A program made the position numbers and the translations under genes. From NCBI GenBank assembly GCA_030628575.1, contig DAOVQR010000055.1, positions 1-5,558 of the forward strand: a stretch of 5,558 nt of DNA, written 5' to 3'. Of the stretch, positions 1 through 4,915 are shown piece after piece (position 1 is the stretch's first letter; every line of letters starts with the position of its first letter). Source of the stretch: a bacterium. GTDB taxonomy: Bacteria > Patescibacteriota > UBA1384 > JAMDBS01 > DAOVQR01. A model generated the notes under the pieces. It was given only the letters and a program-made list of their open reading frames with translations. It was not told the DNA's origin and did no database searches.

Positions 1-408
1 CAGCCCAGGACATCAAAAGGCCATGCGGATTTGGCGTCATCCTCACCTTCCTCCGTATTATCTACGGCAGTCCCCTGTGACACGTAAAACACAGGGCAAG
101 GGTTGCGCAGGTTTCCCCATTTAAGGGAGCATCTCACGACACCTGCTGACGACAACCATGCAGCACCTGTATTAAGTGCCTTGCGGAGTTCGCCTTTCGG
201 CAAATTTTCACTTAACATGTCAAGCCCTGGTAAGGTTCTTCGCTTGTCGTCGAATTAAGCCACGTGATCCACCGCTTGTGCGAGTCCCCGTCTATTCCTT
301 TGAGTTTTAAGCTTGCGCTCGTACTACCCAGGCGGTTCACTTAACGCGTTAGCTGTACCTCTCAGAGGGTCGATACTCCGAAAAGTTAGTGAACATCGTT
401 TAGGCCCG

Positions 409-443
<35 letters not shown>

Positions 444-1009
444 CGCTTTCGTTCCTCAGCGTCAGCAATAGCCTAGTAAGCTGCCTTCGCCATTGGTGTT
501 CCTCTCGATATCAACGCATTTCACTGCTACACCGAGAGTTCCACTTACCCCAACTATGCTCAAGATTAACAGTTTTAGATCCAAACTCCAGGTTAAGCCT
601 GAAGATTTTAAATCTAACTTGTTAATCAGCCTACGAACGCTTTACGCCCAATAATTCCGGATAACGCTTGGACTCTACGTATTACCGCTGCTGCTGGCAC
701 GTAGTTAGCAAGTCCTTATTCCTCTGGTACCGTCATAATCGTCCCAGAGAAAAAATTTTTACACCCCGAAGGGCTTCTTCAATCACGCGGCGTCGCTGCA
801 TCAGGGTTTCCCCCATTGTGCAATATTCCCAACTGCTGCCTCCCGTAGGAGTATGGGCCGTGTCTCAGTCCCATTGTGGCTGGTCAACCTCTCGATCCAG
901 CTACCCGTCATAGCCTTGGTAAGCTTTTACCTTACCAACAAGCTGATAGGACGCAGGCTCCTCTTAGAGCAATAAATCTTTACCAATCGCACCTCGCTGC
1001 TGCTCGGTA

Positions 1010-1151
1010 CTCAAACTCAAAATGCAAATCTCAAAGTTCAAAACTATTGTATTCGCTACGCTCATAATTTATATAATATAATCATCGCGAAACGATACAT
1101 TAATTTTTCATTTTGCATTTTTAATTTTGAATTTAAGCGCTGAACAATAGT
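1010..1151 (-). repeat. AT-rich hairpin insertion in V2 (helix 10 region) of 16S
   Basis: An AT-rich block interrupts the 16S between the conserved helix 8 region and the sequence before GGAGCCTGCGTCC. The plus-strand arm CTCAAAATGCAAATC (about 1016-1030) is largely complementary to ATTTTGCATTTTTAATTTTG (1110-1129). ACTATTGT (1043-1050) is an exact inverted match to ACAATAGT (1144-1151), and GCGCT (1137-1141) can pair with AGCGC (1154-1158), so several alternative folds exist. The right arm 1110-1135 matches 1955-1980 in the rrn upstream spacer at 22 of 26 bases, in the same orientation. The left arm also resembles the left arm there. I see no protein-coding content. Whether the block stays in mature rRNA cannot be told from DNA. 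Confidence 0.75.
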
Positions 1152-1284
1152 GAAGCGCGAGTGGACTATCTCGTATTATTCCACTTTTCAGTGGGTTATC
1201 CGAGACTCTAAGGTAGATTCCTACGTGTTACTCACCCGTCTGCCATGGATCGGAAATCGGAAGTCAGATATCAGATATCGGATA

Positions 1285-1293
1285 TGGTATAAT
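1285..1293 (+). promoter_or_regulatory. Extended -10 box inside the V1 insertion
   Basis: TGGTATAAT is a perfect TGnTATAAT extended -10. No -35 match lies 17 bases upstream. Transcription would start around 1300, exactly the ATG of the remnant frame, giving a leaderless message antisense to the 16S. Activity is unproven, and AT-rich DNA produces such boxes by chance. Confidence 0.3.
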
Positions 1294-1299
1294 AAATAT

Positions 1300-1419
1300 A
1301 TGGATGTTGAAGATTTAGAAATCTACAACATCGCCATGAAACTAATTAAACCAGTTAATCAATAAATATACAATTTTGTCCAAAAAATTAAATCGTTTAA
1401 TTTCCACTATCAAACGTAA
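1300..1419 (+). pseudogene. Possible remnant of a four-helix-bundle (23S IVS-type) protein gene
   Basis: On the strand opposite the rRNA, an ATG at 1300 opens a 21-codon frame ending at TAA (1363-1365). It contains DLEIYNIAMKLIKP, which resembles the N-terminal helix of the four-helix-bundle/S23 family (remembered consensus DLEVYQLAMEL). Past the stop, the same frame reads IYNFVQKIKSFNF before another TAA at 1417. This looks like the family's next stretch (V-W-x-I-V-x-K-W-x-x-F), so a short in-frame insertion carrying the stop may have broken the gene. The remaining three helices are absent, so no working protein is expected. The match was made by eye against a remembered consensus and the segment is short, so chance resemblance is possible. 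The location inside a stem-flanked rRNA insertion fits the family's known habitat and raises the odds. Confidence 0.4.
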
Positions 1420-1457
1420 ATCCGAATTCTGAAATCCAAATTCTGAATTCCGAACCA

Positions 1458-1509
<52 letters not shown>

Positions 1510-1529
1510 GAACTCTTCAATAAATTAGA

Positions 1530-1566
1530 AACTAGATAACTAGAAACTAGTCAACTAGAATTCTAG
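1530..1566 (-). repeat. CTAG-rich short tandem repeat just upstream of mature 16S
   Basis: Four AACTAG units lie at 1530, 1538, 1545 and 1553 (spacing 8, 7, 8), followed by TTCTAG at 1561; the last two form the perfect 12-base palindrome CTAGAATTCTAG (1555-1566). The block ends about seven bases before the inferred 16S 5' end, where precursor rRNA normally pairs with its 3' flank for RNase III processing. A role in that processing stem is an inference; the partner sequence is outside the window. Confidence 0.6.
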
Positions 1567-1612
1567 AGTTTATAAGCTCAAAAATAAAACTGACGAGATT
1601 TTAATATTTTAT

Positions 1613-1667
1613 TTCGAGATCTCACTCGAAAATTCTTACAACCACTAAAAAGTCAAATATAGTGGTT
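1613..1667 (-). other. Two leader hairpins of the 16S precursor
   Basis: Two perfect stems lie between boxA and the mature 16S: AACCACTA/TAGTGGTT (1640-1647 with 1660-1667, 12-base loop) and TTCGAG/CTCGAA (1613-1618 with 1625-1630, 6-base loop). Neither is followed by a T-run in the direction of transcription, so they are better read as leader or processing structures than as terminators. Confidence 0.5.
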
Positions 1668-1678
1668 TGCGGTGCTAA

Positions 1679-1691
1679 TTTTCAAAGAACA
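1679..1691 (-). promoter_or_regulatory. boxA-like rRNA antitermination site
   Basis: On the minus strand this reads TGTTCTTTGAAAA, close to the boxA elements of bacterial rRNA leaders (TGCTCTTTAACAA in E. coli, TGTTCTTTGAAAA-type in Firmicutes). It lies about 110 bases downstream of the likely transcription start and about 155 bases before the 16S, as expected for NusB/NusE-dependent antitermination. Confidence 0.65.
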
Positions 1692-1697
1692 CAAAAA

Positions 1698-1723
1698 AGT
1701 CGACAAGGAAATCATTACCGACT
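1698..1723 (-). promoter_or_regulatory. boxB-like hairpin with trailing T-run before boxA
   Basis: A 5-bp stem AGTCG/CGACT (1719-1723 with 1698-1702) encloses a 16-base loop and is followed on the minus strand by TTTTTT, then by boxA seven bases beyond the stem. The order hairpin-boxA matches an rrn leader's boxB-boxA. The T-run makes it look like a weak attenuator as well, though the stem is short for an efficient terminator. Confidence 0.4.
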
Positions 1724-1806
1724 CTTTTCTATCCTTGAATTATACTTTTATCCAAATTATTAATTGATGTATCTCATTAGTTTTTCCCTACCTTTTAAGC
1801 AATTGT

Positions 1807-1835
1807 ATCATATAATAAGTCCCTAAATTTGTCAA
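1807..1835 (-). promoter_or_regulatory. Strong sigma-70-type promoter for the rRNA operon
   Basis: The -35 box TTGACA (1830-1835) is perfect, the spacer is exactly 17 bases, and the -10 is TATGAT (1807-1812, five of six). Transcription should start near 1800, giving a leader of about 275 bases before 16S that contains the boxB/boxA signals. It is the best promoter match in the window, as expected for an rRNA operon. Confidence 0.8.
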
Positions 1836-1877
1836 GTATCTATAAATATCAATGTCAATTTCAATAGAGCGAAACGT

Positions 1878-1980
1878 AAAGCGTAAAACGCAAAATAACA
1901 GTGTAAAATTCAAAACAATTTAATTATATTTTAAGCTTTGAGCTGTTGTTTTACATTTTGCGTTTTTAGTTTTACATTTA
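1878..1980. repeat. AT-rich imperfect inverted repeat upstream of the rrn promoter
   Basis: AAAACGCAAAAT (1885-1896) and ATTTTGCGTTTT (1955-1966) form an exact 12-base inverted repeat around 58 bases, with further imperfect pairing on both sides. The right half (1955-1980) matches 1110-1135 in the V2 insertion at 22 of 26 bases, and TTCAAAACAATT (1910-1921) matches TTCAAAACTATT (1038-1049) at 11 of 12. It looks like a small dispersed, MITE-like element. It may also be the only structure ending clpP transcripts: no GC-rich hairpin with a T-run is seen between clpP and the rrn promoter. Confidence 0.6.
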
Positions 1981-2009
1981 TTCTGTAATTCAACATTTGA
2001 GCTTTGACA

Positions 2010-2606
2010 TTATTTGTTGATTACTCTATCTACCACTCCATACTTCTTAGCTTCCCGAGCGTTCATAAAAAAATCTCTATCTGTATCTTTTTCAATCTTT
2101 TTTAATGGCTGTCCGGTATGTTTTGATAATATCTCATTGATTTGCTTTGTAACTCTTAATACCTCTTCTGCCTGAATTTTTATATCAGTTGCCTGACCCT
2201 CAAAACCACCCATAACTTGGTGAAGAAGCACTTTAGCATTTGGTAGAATATATCTTTTGCCTTTTTTACCTCCTGCCAACAAAAATGCACCCATTGAAGC
2301 AGCCATTCCCATACAAATAGTGGAAATATCAGATTTGACATATTGCATAGTATCATAAACTGCCAAACCAGCAGTAACAGATCCACCCGGAGAATTAATA
2401 TACAAACTAATATCCTCTTTGAGATCTTCTGATTCTAAAAATAAAAGCTGTGCCATAACAATATTGGCCAAATTATCATCAATCGGCCCGCCAATAAAAA
2501 TGATTCTTTCTTTTAACAAACGGGAATAAATATCATAAGCCCGCTCCCCAAATTGCGACTTTTCAATAACGGTGGGAATAAGTATCTGGTTTTTTATATT
2601 CTTCAT
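2010..2606 (-). CDS. clpP: ATP-dependent Clp protease proteolytic subunit ClpP
   Basis: This is the serine peptidase that forms the double-heptamer barrel of the cytosolic Clp protease and cleaves proteins unfolded and fed in by an AAA+ partner such as ClpX. The 198-residue length is normal for the family. The catalytic triad is complete: Ser104 in MAASMGAF, His129 in LLHQVMGG and Asp178 in TDRDFFMNA, with the same 25 and 49 residue spacings as in E. coli. NSPGGSV (71-77) is the oxyanion/substrate-binding loop, and the C-terminus [11 protein letters not shown] is typical. AGGA five bases before the ATG supports the start; tig has the same signal and spacing. It lies 167 bases downstream of tig, probably in one transcript. 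The gene that follows is rRNA rather than clpX, so its unfoldase must be encoded elsewhere. Confidence 0.97.
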   Translation of the reverse strand: MKNIKNQILIPTVIEKSQFGERAYDIYSRLLKERIIFIGGPIDDNLANIVMAQLLFLESEDLKEDISLYINSPGGSVTAGLAVYDTMQYVKSDISTICMGMAASMGAFLLAGGKKGKRYILPNAKVLLHQVMGGFEGQATDIKIQAEEVLRVTKQINEILSKHTGQPLKKIEKDTDRDFFMNAREAKKYGVVDRVINK

Positions 2607-2622
2607 ACTGATCCTATGTTTT

Positions 2623-2706
2623 ATGTCATCCTGAACTCGATTCAGGATCTCTGAGATTCTGATACTGAAACAAGTTCAGCATGACATTACTAAATTCAGA
2701 ACGACA
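2623..2706. repeat. REP-like palindromic element between tig and clpP
   Basis: ATGTCATCCTGAACTCGATT (from 2623) is inverted at 2653-2687 (minus strand ATGTCATGCTGAACTTGTTT), giving an imperfect stem of about 25 pairs. Each arm also contains its own small CTGAA/TTCAG hairpin, so a cruciform is possible. A third partial head, TGTCGTTCTGAAT, lies on the minus strand at 2694-2706. From memory, TGTCATnCTGAACTtGTTTCAG is an intergenic palindrome found in several bacterial groups. In the tig-clpP transcript it would form a strong hairpin without a T-run, so it may stabilise or separate the two messages. Confidence 0.7.
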
Positions 2707-2773
2707 CAATTATAATATTGTTCGAGTCGAAGAATAAACAATGTAACAATATAGCCATACAACAATTATTTTA

Positions 2774-3937
2774 TTATTCTGTCGCAAATTCTATTAATTT
2801 ATCTATTGTTTTTTTGACAATTTGTTTTTGTTCTTCCTGAGTTTTTGGCTTTTGTTTTACTAGTCCTAAATCTTTTGATACTTCACCCAAAATTAGCCCG
2901 ATCTGTACTGAACGTTCGGCTGATGGCCGCATATCCTTTTGCAAATCAGCAATAGTTTTTCCTGATTTTTCCAAAAATTGATTAAACCCCGGTCCAGCTT
3001 GCTTCTGAATCTGCTGGATTTTCCGAGCAATTTCCTGATTTACCAAACTTTCGGGAATTTCCATTTTTGCTTTTTTAAGAAGTTCATCAAATATCTTTTT
3101 TTCTAATTCCTGCCTATCTTTCATTTCTTTCTCCTGCATAATTCCCTTACCAATTGCGCTTTTTAAATCAAGCACTGATTTTCTGCCAAAACGGGATACA
3201 AATTGATCATCAACTACTGGTAAATCCACTTTTTTTACATCCAACATTTTTACTTTAAAATTAACTTCATCACCTTTAACTTTTAATTTAAATTCCTTTT
3301 CATCATCTTTTTTCATTCCTTCAAGTTTTTCTTCAAAACCTGCCATCATTATACCTTCACCCAAAATTAAAGGGAATGCTTTAGAAGAATGTTTATCACT
3401 TTTTACATTTTTTATTTTACCTTCAAATTCGATTTCAATCTTATTGCCTTTTTTTGCTAGTTCACTGGAATCAGTATATTTTGCCGCTTGATATTGAAGA
3501 CGCTTTAAAACTTTTTCAACCTCTTCTGGTTTTACCTCAATCTTTGGTTTTTGATATTTAATTTTTAATTTTCTATAATCACCTAAATCAACTTTTGGCA
3601 ACACATCCACTTGAGCAATAAATTTAAGATCTTTGGTTTCACCAAACTGTTCAACTGAAATTGCTGGTTGAGAAATAGGAATGATTTTATTCTCATGCAA
3701 TGCTTGAACATAAAACTGCGGCATTGCCATATCTAACGCTTCGGAATTATATCTTGCCTGCCCAACCTTATCAATCACCATCATTTTTGGTGCTTTGCCT
3801 TTTCTAAAACCTTGTATTTCTACCTGATCCGCTAATTTTTTATATGCATCTTCAAAATATTTCTCAACGTCTTTTGCCGGCACCTCAATTTCCAATTTAA
3901 CTCTTGATTTTGGTAGCTTTTGTAATTTTACTTTCAT
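2774..3937 (-). CDS. tig: Trigger factor (ribosome-associated chaperone)
   Basis: Trigger factor binds the ribosome at the exit tunnel and shields nascent chains. The 387-residue protein has the full layout: an N-terminal ribosome-binding domain (about 1-120) with the signature GFRKGKAP (43-50), which docks on protein L23; a PPIase/FKBP-type domain (about 160-235, including LGEGIMMAGFEEKLEGMKK); and a helical C-terminal domain (about 236-387), rich in Lys and Glu. It is some 45 residues shorter than the E. coli protein, mainly in the C-terminal part, and is not truncated. AGGA five bases before ATG fixes the start. An extended -10 promoter lies about 60 bases upstream, just past the terminator of the preceding gene. 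clpP follows on the same strand, the usual tig-clpP pairing. Confidence 0.96.
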   Translation of the reverse strand: MKVKLQKLPKSRVKLEIEVPAKDVEKYFEDAYKKLADQVEIQGFRKGKAPKMMVIDKVGQARYNSEALDMAMPQFYVQALHENKIIPISQPAISVEQFGETKDLKFIAQVDVLPKVDLGDYRKLKIKYQKPKIEVKPEEVEKVLKRLQYQAAKYTDSSELAKKGNKIEIEFEGKIKNVKSDKHSSKAFPLILGEGIMMAGFEEKLEGMKKDDEKEFKLKVKGDEVNFKVKMLDVKKVDLPVVDDQFVSRFGRKSVLDLKSAIGKGIMQEKEMKDRQELEKKIFDELLKKAKMEIPESLVNQEIARKIQQIQKQAGPGFNQFLEKSGKTIADLQKDMRPSAERSVQIGLILGEVSKDLGLVKQKPKTQEEQKQIVKKTIDKLIEFATE

Positions 3938-3998
3938 ATAAATCCTAATGGCTAATCTTTACAAATAACCAATAACTAATTAATGAATATCGTAATAA

Positions 3999-4007
3999 AG
4001 TATAACA
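3999..4007 (-). promoter_or_regulatory. Extended -10 promoter of tig
   Basis: On the minus strand this reads TGTTATACT, a TGnTATAAT-type extended -10 with one mismatch. The -35 position (TTTCCT) is poor, as allowed for extended -10 promoters. The start would be near 3992, giving a leader of about 55 bases. It lies directly behind the terminator of the upstream gene. Confidence 0.45.
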
Positions 4008-4024
4008 GTTTTTAGACAAAAAGG

Positions 4025-4047
4025 AAAGGGCTTATACTTAGCCCTTT
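4025..4047 (-). terminator. Intrinsic terminator after the 107-residue gene
   Basis: A perfect 8-bp stem AAAGGGCT/AGCCCTTT (4025-4032 with 4040-4047) with a 7-base loop starts immediately after the stop codon. On the minus strand it is followed by CCTTTTTGTC, an interrupted T-run. The plus strand also shows a T-run after the stem, so it could work in both directions. It separates the ASCH/107-residue pair from tig. Confidence 0.7.
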
Positions 4048-4371
4048 TTATCTATAATTTTTGTGTAAATAATATTGTTGTTCGTGAATCATATCTGACA
4101 AAATAGCAAATATATTCACTATATCGTCTGTATCTTTACAAAAAAAATCGTCAGAAATTGATTCTACTATACAATAATCTCTAAATTTTTTAATAAAAAA
4201 CAACAAATAATAATTATCATCAATTTTTTCTAAATCGAAACTATTCCTAATTTTAGAATGATAATGCATATTCAATATATACTGATAGAATTTACCCTGT
4301 AATTCGATTAAAAAACTAATAAACTCTTTTGGAAAATACTGACATTTTACTACAGATAATGAATCTACCAT
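4048..4371 (-). CDS. Hypothetical protein, 107 residues
   Basis: I do not recognise this family. The protein is rich in aromatic and hydrophobic residues (many Tyr, Phe and Ile), has three scattered Cys (10, 67, 78), a hydrophobic patch YYLLFFIKKF (54-63) too short and charged to be a clear membrane span, and an acidic stretch around 72-84. No signal peptide is evident; a small soluble, mainly helical protein is plausible. The gene starts 25 bases after the stop of the ASCH gene and ends at a hairpin terminator, so the two are probably co-transcribed. A strong AAGGAG lies upstream, but 13 bases from the ATG, longer than usual; no other in-frame start lies between. Being a real gene is supported by the ribosome-binding site, the abutting terminator and the lack of a competing frame. 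Confidence 0.65.
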   Translation of the reverse strand: MVDSLSVVKCQYFPKEFISFLIELQGKFYQYILNMHYHSKIRNSFDLEKIDDNYYLLFFIKKFRDYCIVESISDDFFCKDTDDIVNIFAILSDMIHEQQYYLHKNYR

Positions 4372-4384
4372 AATATTAAAATCA

Positions 4385-4390
4385 CTCCTT
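4385..4390 (-). promoter_or_regulatory. Shine-Dalgarno AAGGAG with unusually long spacing
   Basis: AAGGAG (continuing as TGAT, so close to the full consensus) is 13 bases before the ATG at 4371. The in-frame codons between are GAT, TTT, AAT and ATT, none a usual start, and the GTG overlapping the motif is in another frame that stops quickly. The ATG is therefore kept despite the spacing. Confidence 0.5.
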
Positions 4391-4396
4391 TTTGAT

Positions 4397-4813
4397 TTAT
4401 TTTTTCAAAATTTTATCATCCTTTAACACCACCCATGGTCTTCGATCGTGTTTCGAAAACCGAAGCGGCGCTAAAAAACGTTCGGGGTTTTTTAAGAAAA
4501 TCAAAGTCACATACTTTGATTTTGACCTTAATTTCCAAAACCCATCGTCAACACACAACTCATTTGCGTATTCACGACGGATTTTGCCGATTGTTTCACC
4601 ATCAAGATTTTCATAATACAACACATTGTCAACTTTTGCTTTTCCAATAACTAAACCGCCCGATTGCTTCAAATAAATCTCATCATCTTTCATCACATAT
4701 TCATATGGCGAAATTTTGCTAATTGAAAAACGTACTTCTACGGTTTTCTCACCACGTAGAATTTTATCTATTGCATCCCCGATAAAAATCGCTAAATGCC
4801 GCATAAAATACAC
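4397..4813 (-). CDS. ASCH-domain protein
   Basis: The 138-residue protein matches the ASCH (PUA-like) fold, a small beta-barrel associated with RNA or nucleotide binding. The hallmark segment is ILRGEKTVEVRFS (18-30), followed by SPYEYVMKDDEIYLKQSGG (35-53) and VIGKAKVDNVLYYE (55-68), the order I recall from the family (G-E-K-T-x-E-x-R, then GDxIYLKxSGGxxxGxAxV). The C-terminal part (about 90-138) ends with HDRRPWVVL. No catalytic role can be assigned; some ASCH proteins act on modified nucleosides and others probably bind RNA. Translation most likely begins at GTG 4813, seven bases after AGGA and directly after an in-frame TGA; ATG 4804, three codons in, is the alternative. It probably forms a two-gene unit with the 107-residue gene downstream. 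Confidence 0.78.
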   Translation of the reverse strand: MYFMRHLAIFIGDAIDKILRGEKTVEVRFSISKISPYEYVMKDDEIYLKQSGGLVIGKAKVDNVLYYENLDGETIGKIRREYANELCVDDGFWKLRSKSKYVTLIFLKNPERFLAPLRFSKHDRRPWVVLKDDKILKK

Positions 4814-4820
4814 TCACTAA

Positions 4821-4824
4821 TCCT
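4821..4824 (-). promoter_or_regulatory. Shine-Dalgarno AGGA deciding the GTG start of the ASCH gene
   Basis: AGGA lies seven bases before GTG 4813 but 16 before ATG 4804, so the GTG start is better supported. A second purine-rich block, GGAGG, lies at 4827-4831. Confidence 0.5.
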
Positions 4825-4889
4825 ATCCTCCATAAAAACTCCCAAATAATTAGATGTTATTTTGTGATAATTCAAGAATAATTATTTGT

Positions 4890-4915
4890 GAGTATTATAT
4901 TATAATAAAATACTC
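4890..4915. other. AT-rich hairpin at the end of the kinase gene
   Basis: GAGTATT/AATACTC (7 bp, then one mismatch and three further A-T pairs) overlaps the first two bases of the kinase stop codon. It has no T-run on the minus strand and is weak, so it is at most a poor terminator. It may be a 3'-end stabilising structure. Confidence 0.35.

Noticed and set aside
668..1067. Two plus-strand open frames (668-913 and 876-1067)
   Set aside because: They lie antisense within conserved 16S rRNA sequence, have no ribosome-binding signal and no protein-family character.
1150..1299. N-terminal extension of the plus-strand frame that begins at 1150
   Set aside because: It translates conserved 16S sequence (for example the GACGGGTGAGTAA region) and is not protein-like; only the part from the ATG at 1300 looks like coding sequence.
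1530..1566. Short CRISPR-like array
   Set aside because: The units are only 6-8 bases with no spacers of 30-40 bases and no cas genes.
1836..1858. A second rrn promoter using the upstream TTGACA at 1853-1858
   Set aside because: No -10-like hexamer lies 16-18 bases downstream; that position is occupied by the -35 of the good promoter.
2180..2386. 68-residue minus-strand frame inside clpP
   Set aside because: It is a different-frame shadow of clpP with no independent signals.
4392..4650. Two plus-strand frames opposite the ASCH gene
   Set aside because: They are antisense shadows; the minus frame has a domain match and ribosome-binding site.
4836..4868. Promoter for the ASCH gene (TTGAAT followed by TCTAAT)
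   Set aside because: The spacer is only 15 bases and the surrounding DNA is very AT-rich, so the match is not convincing.
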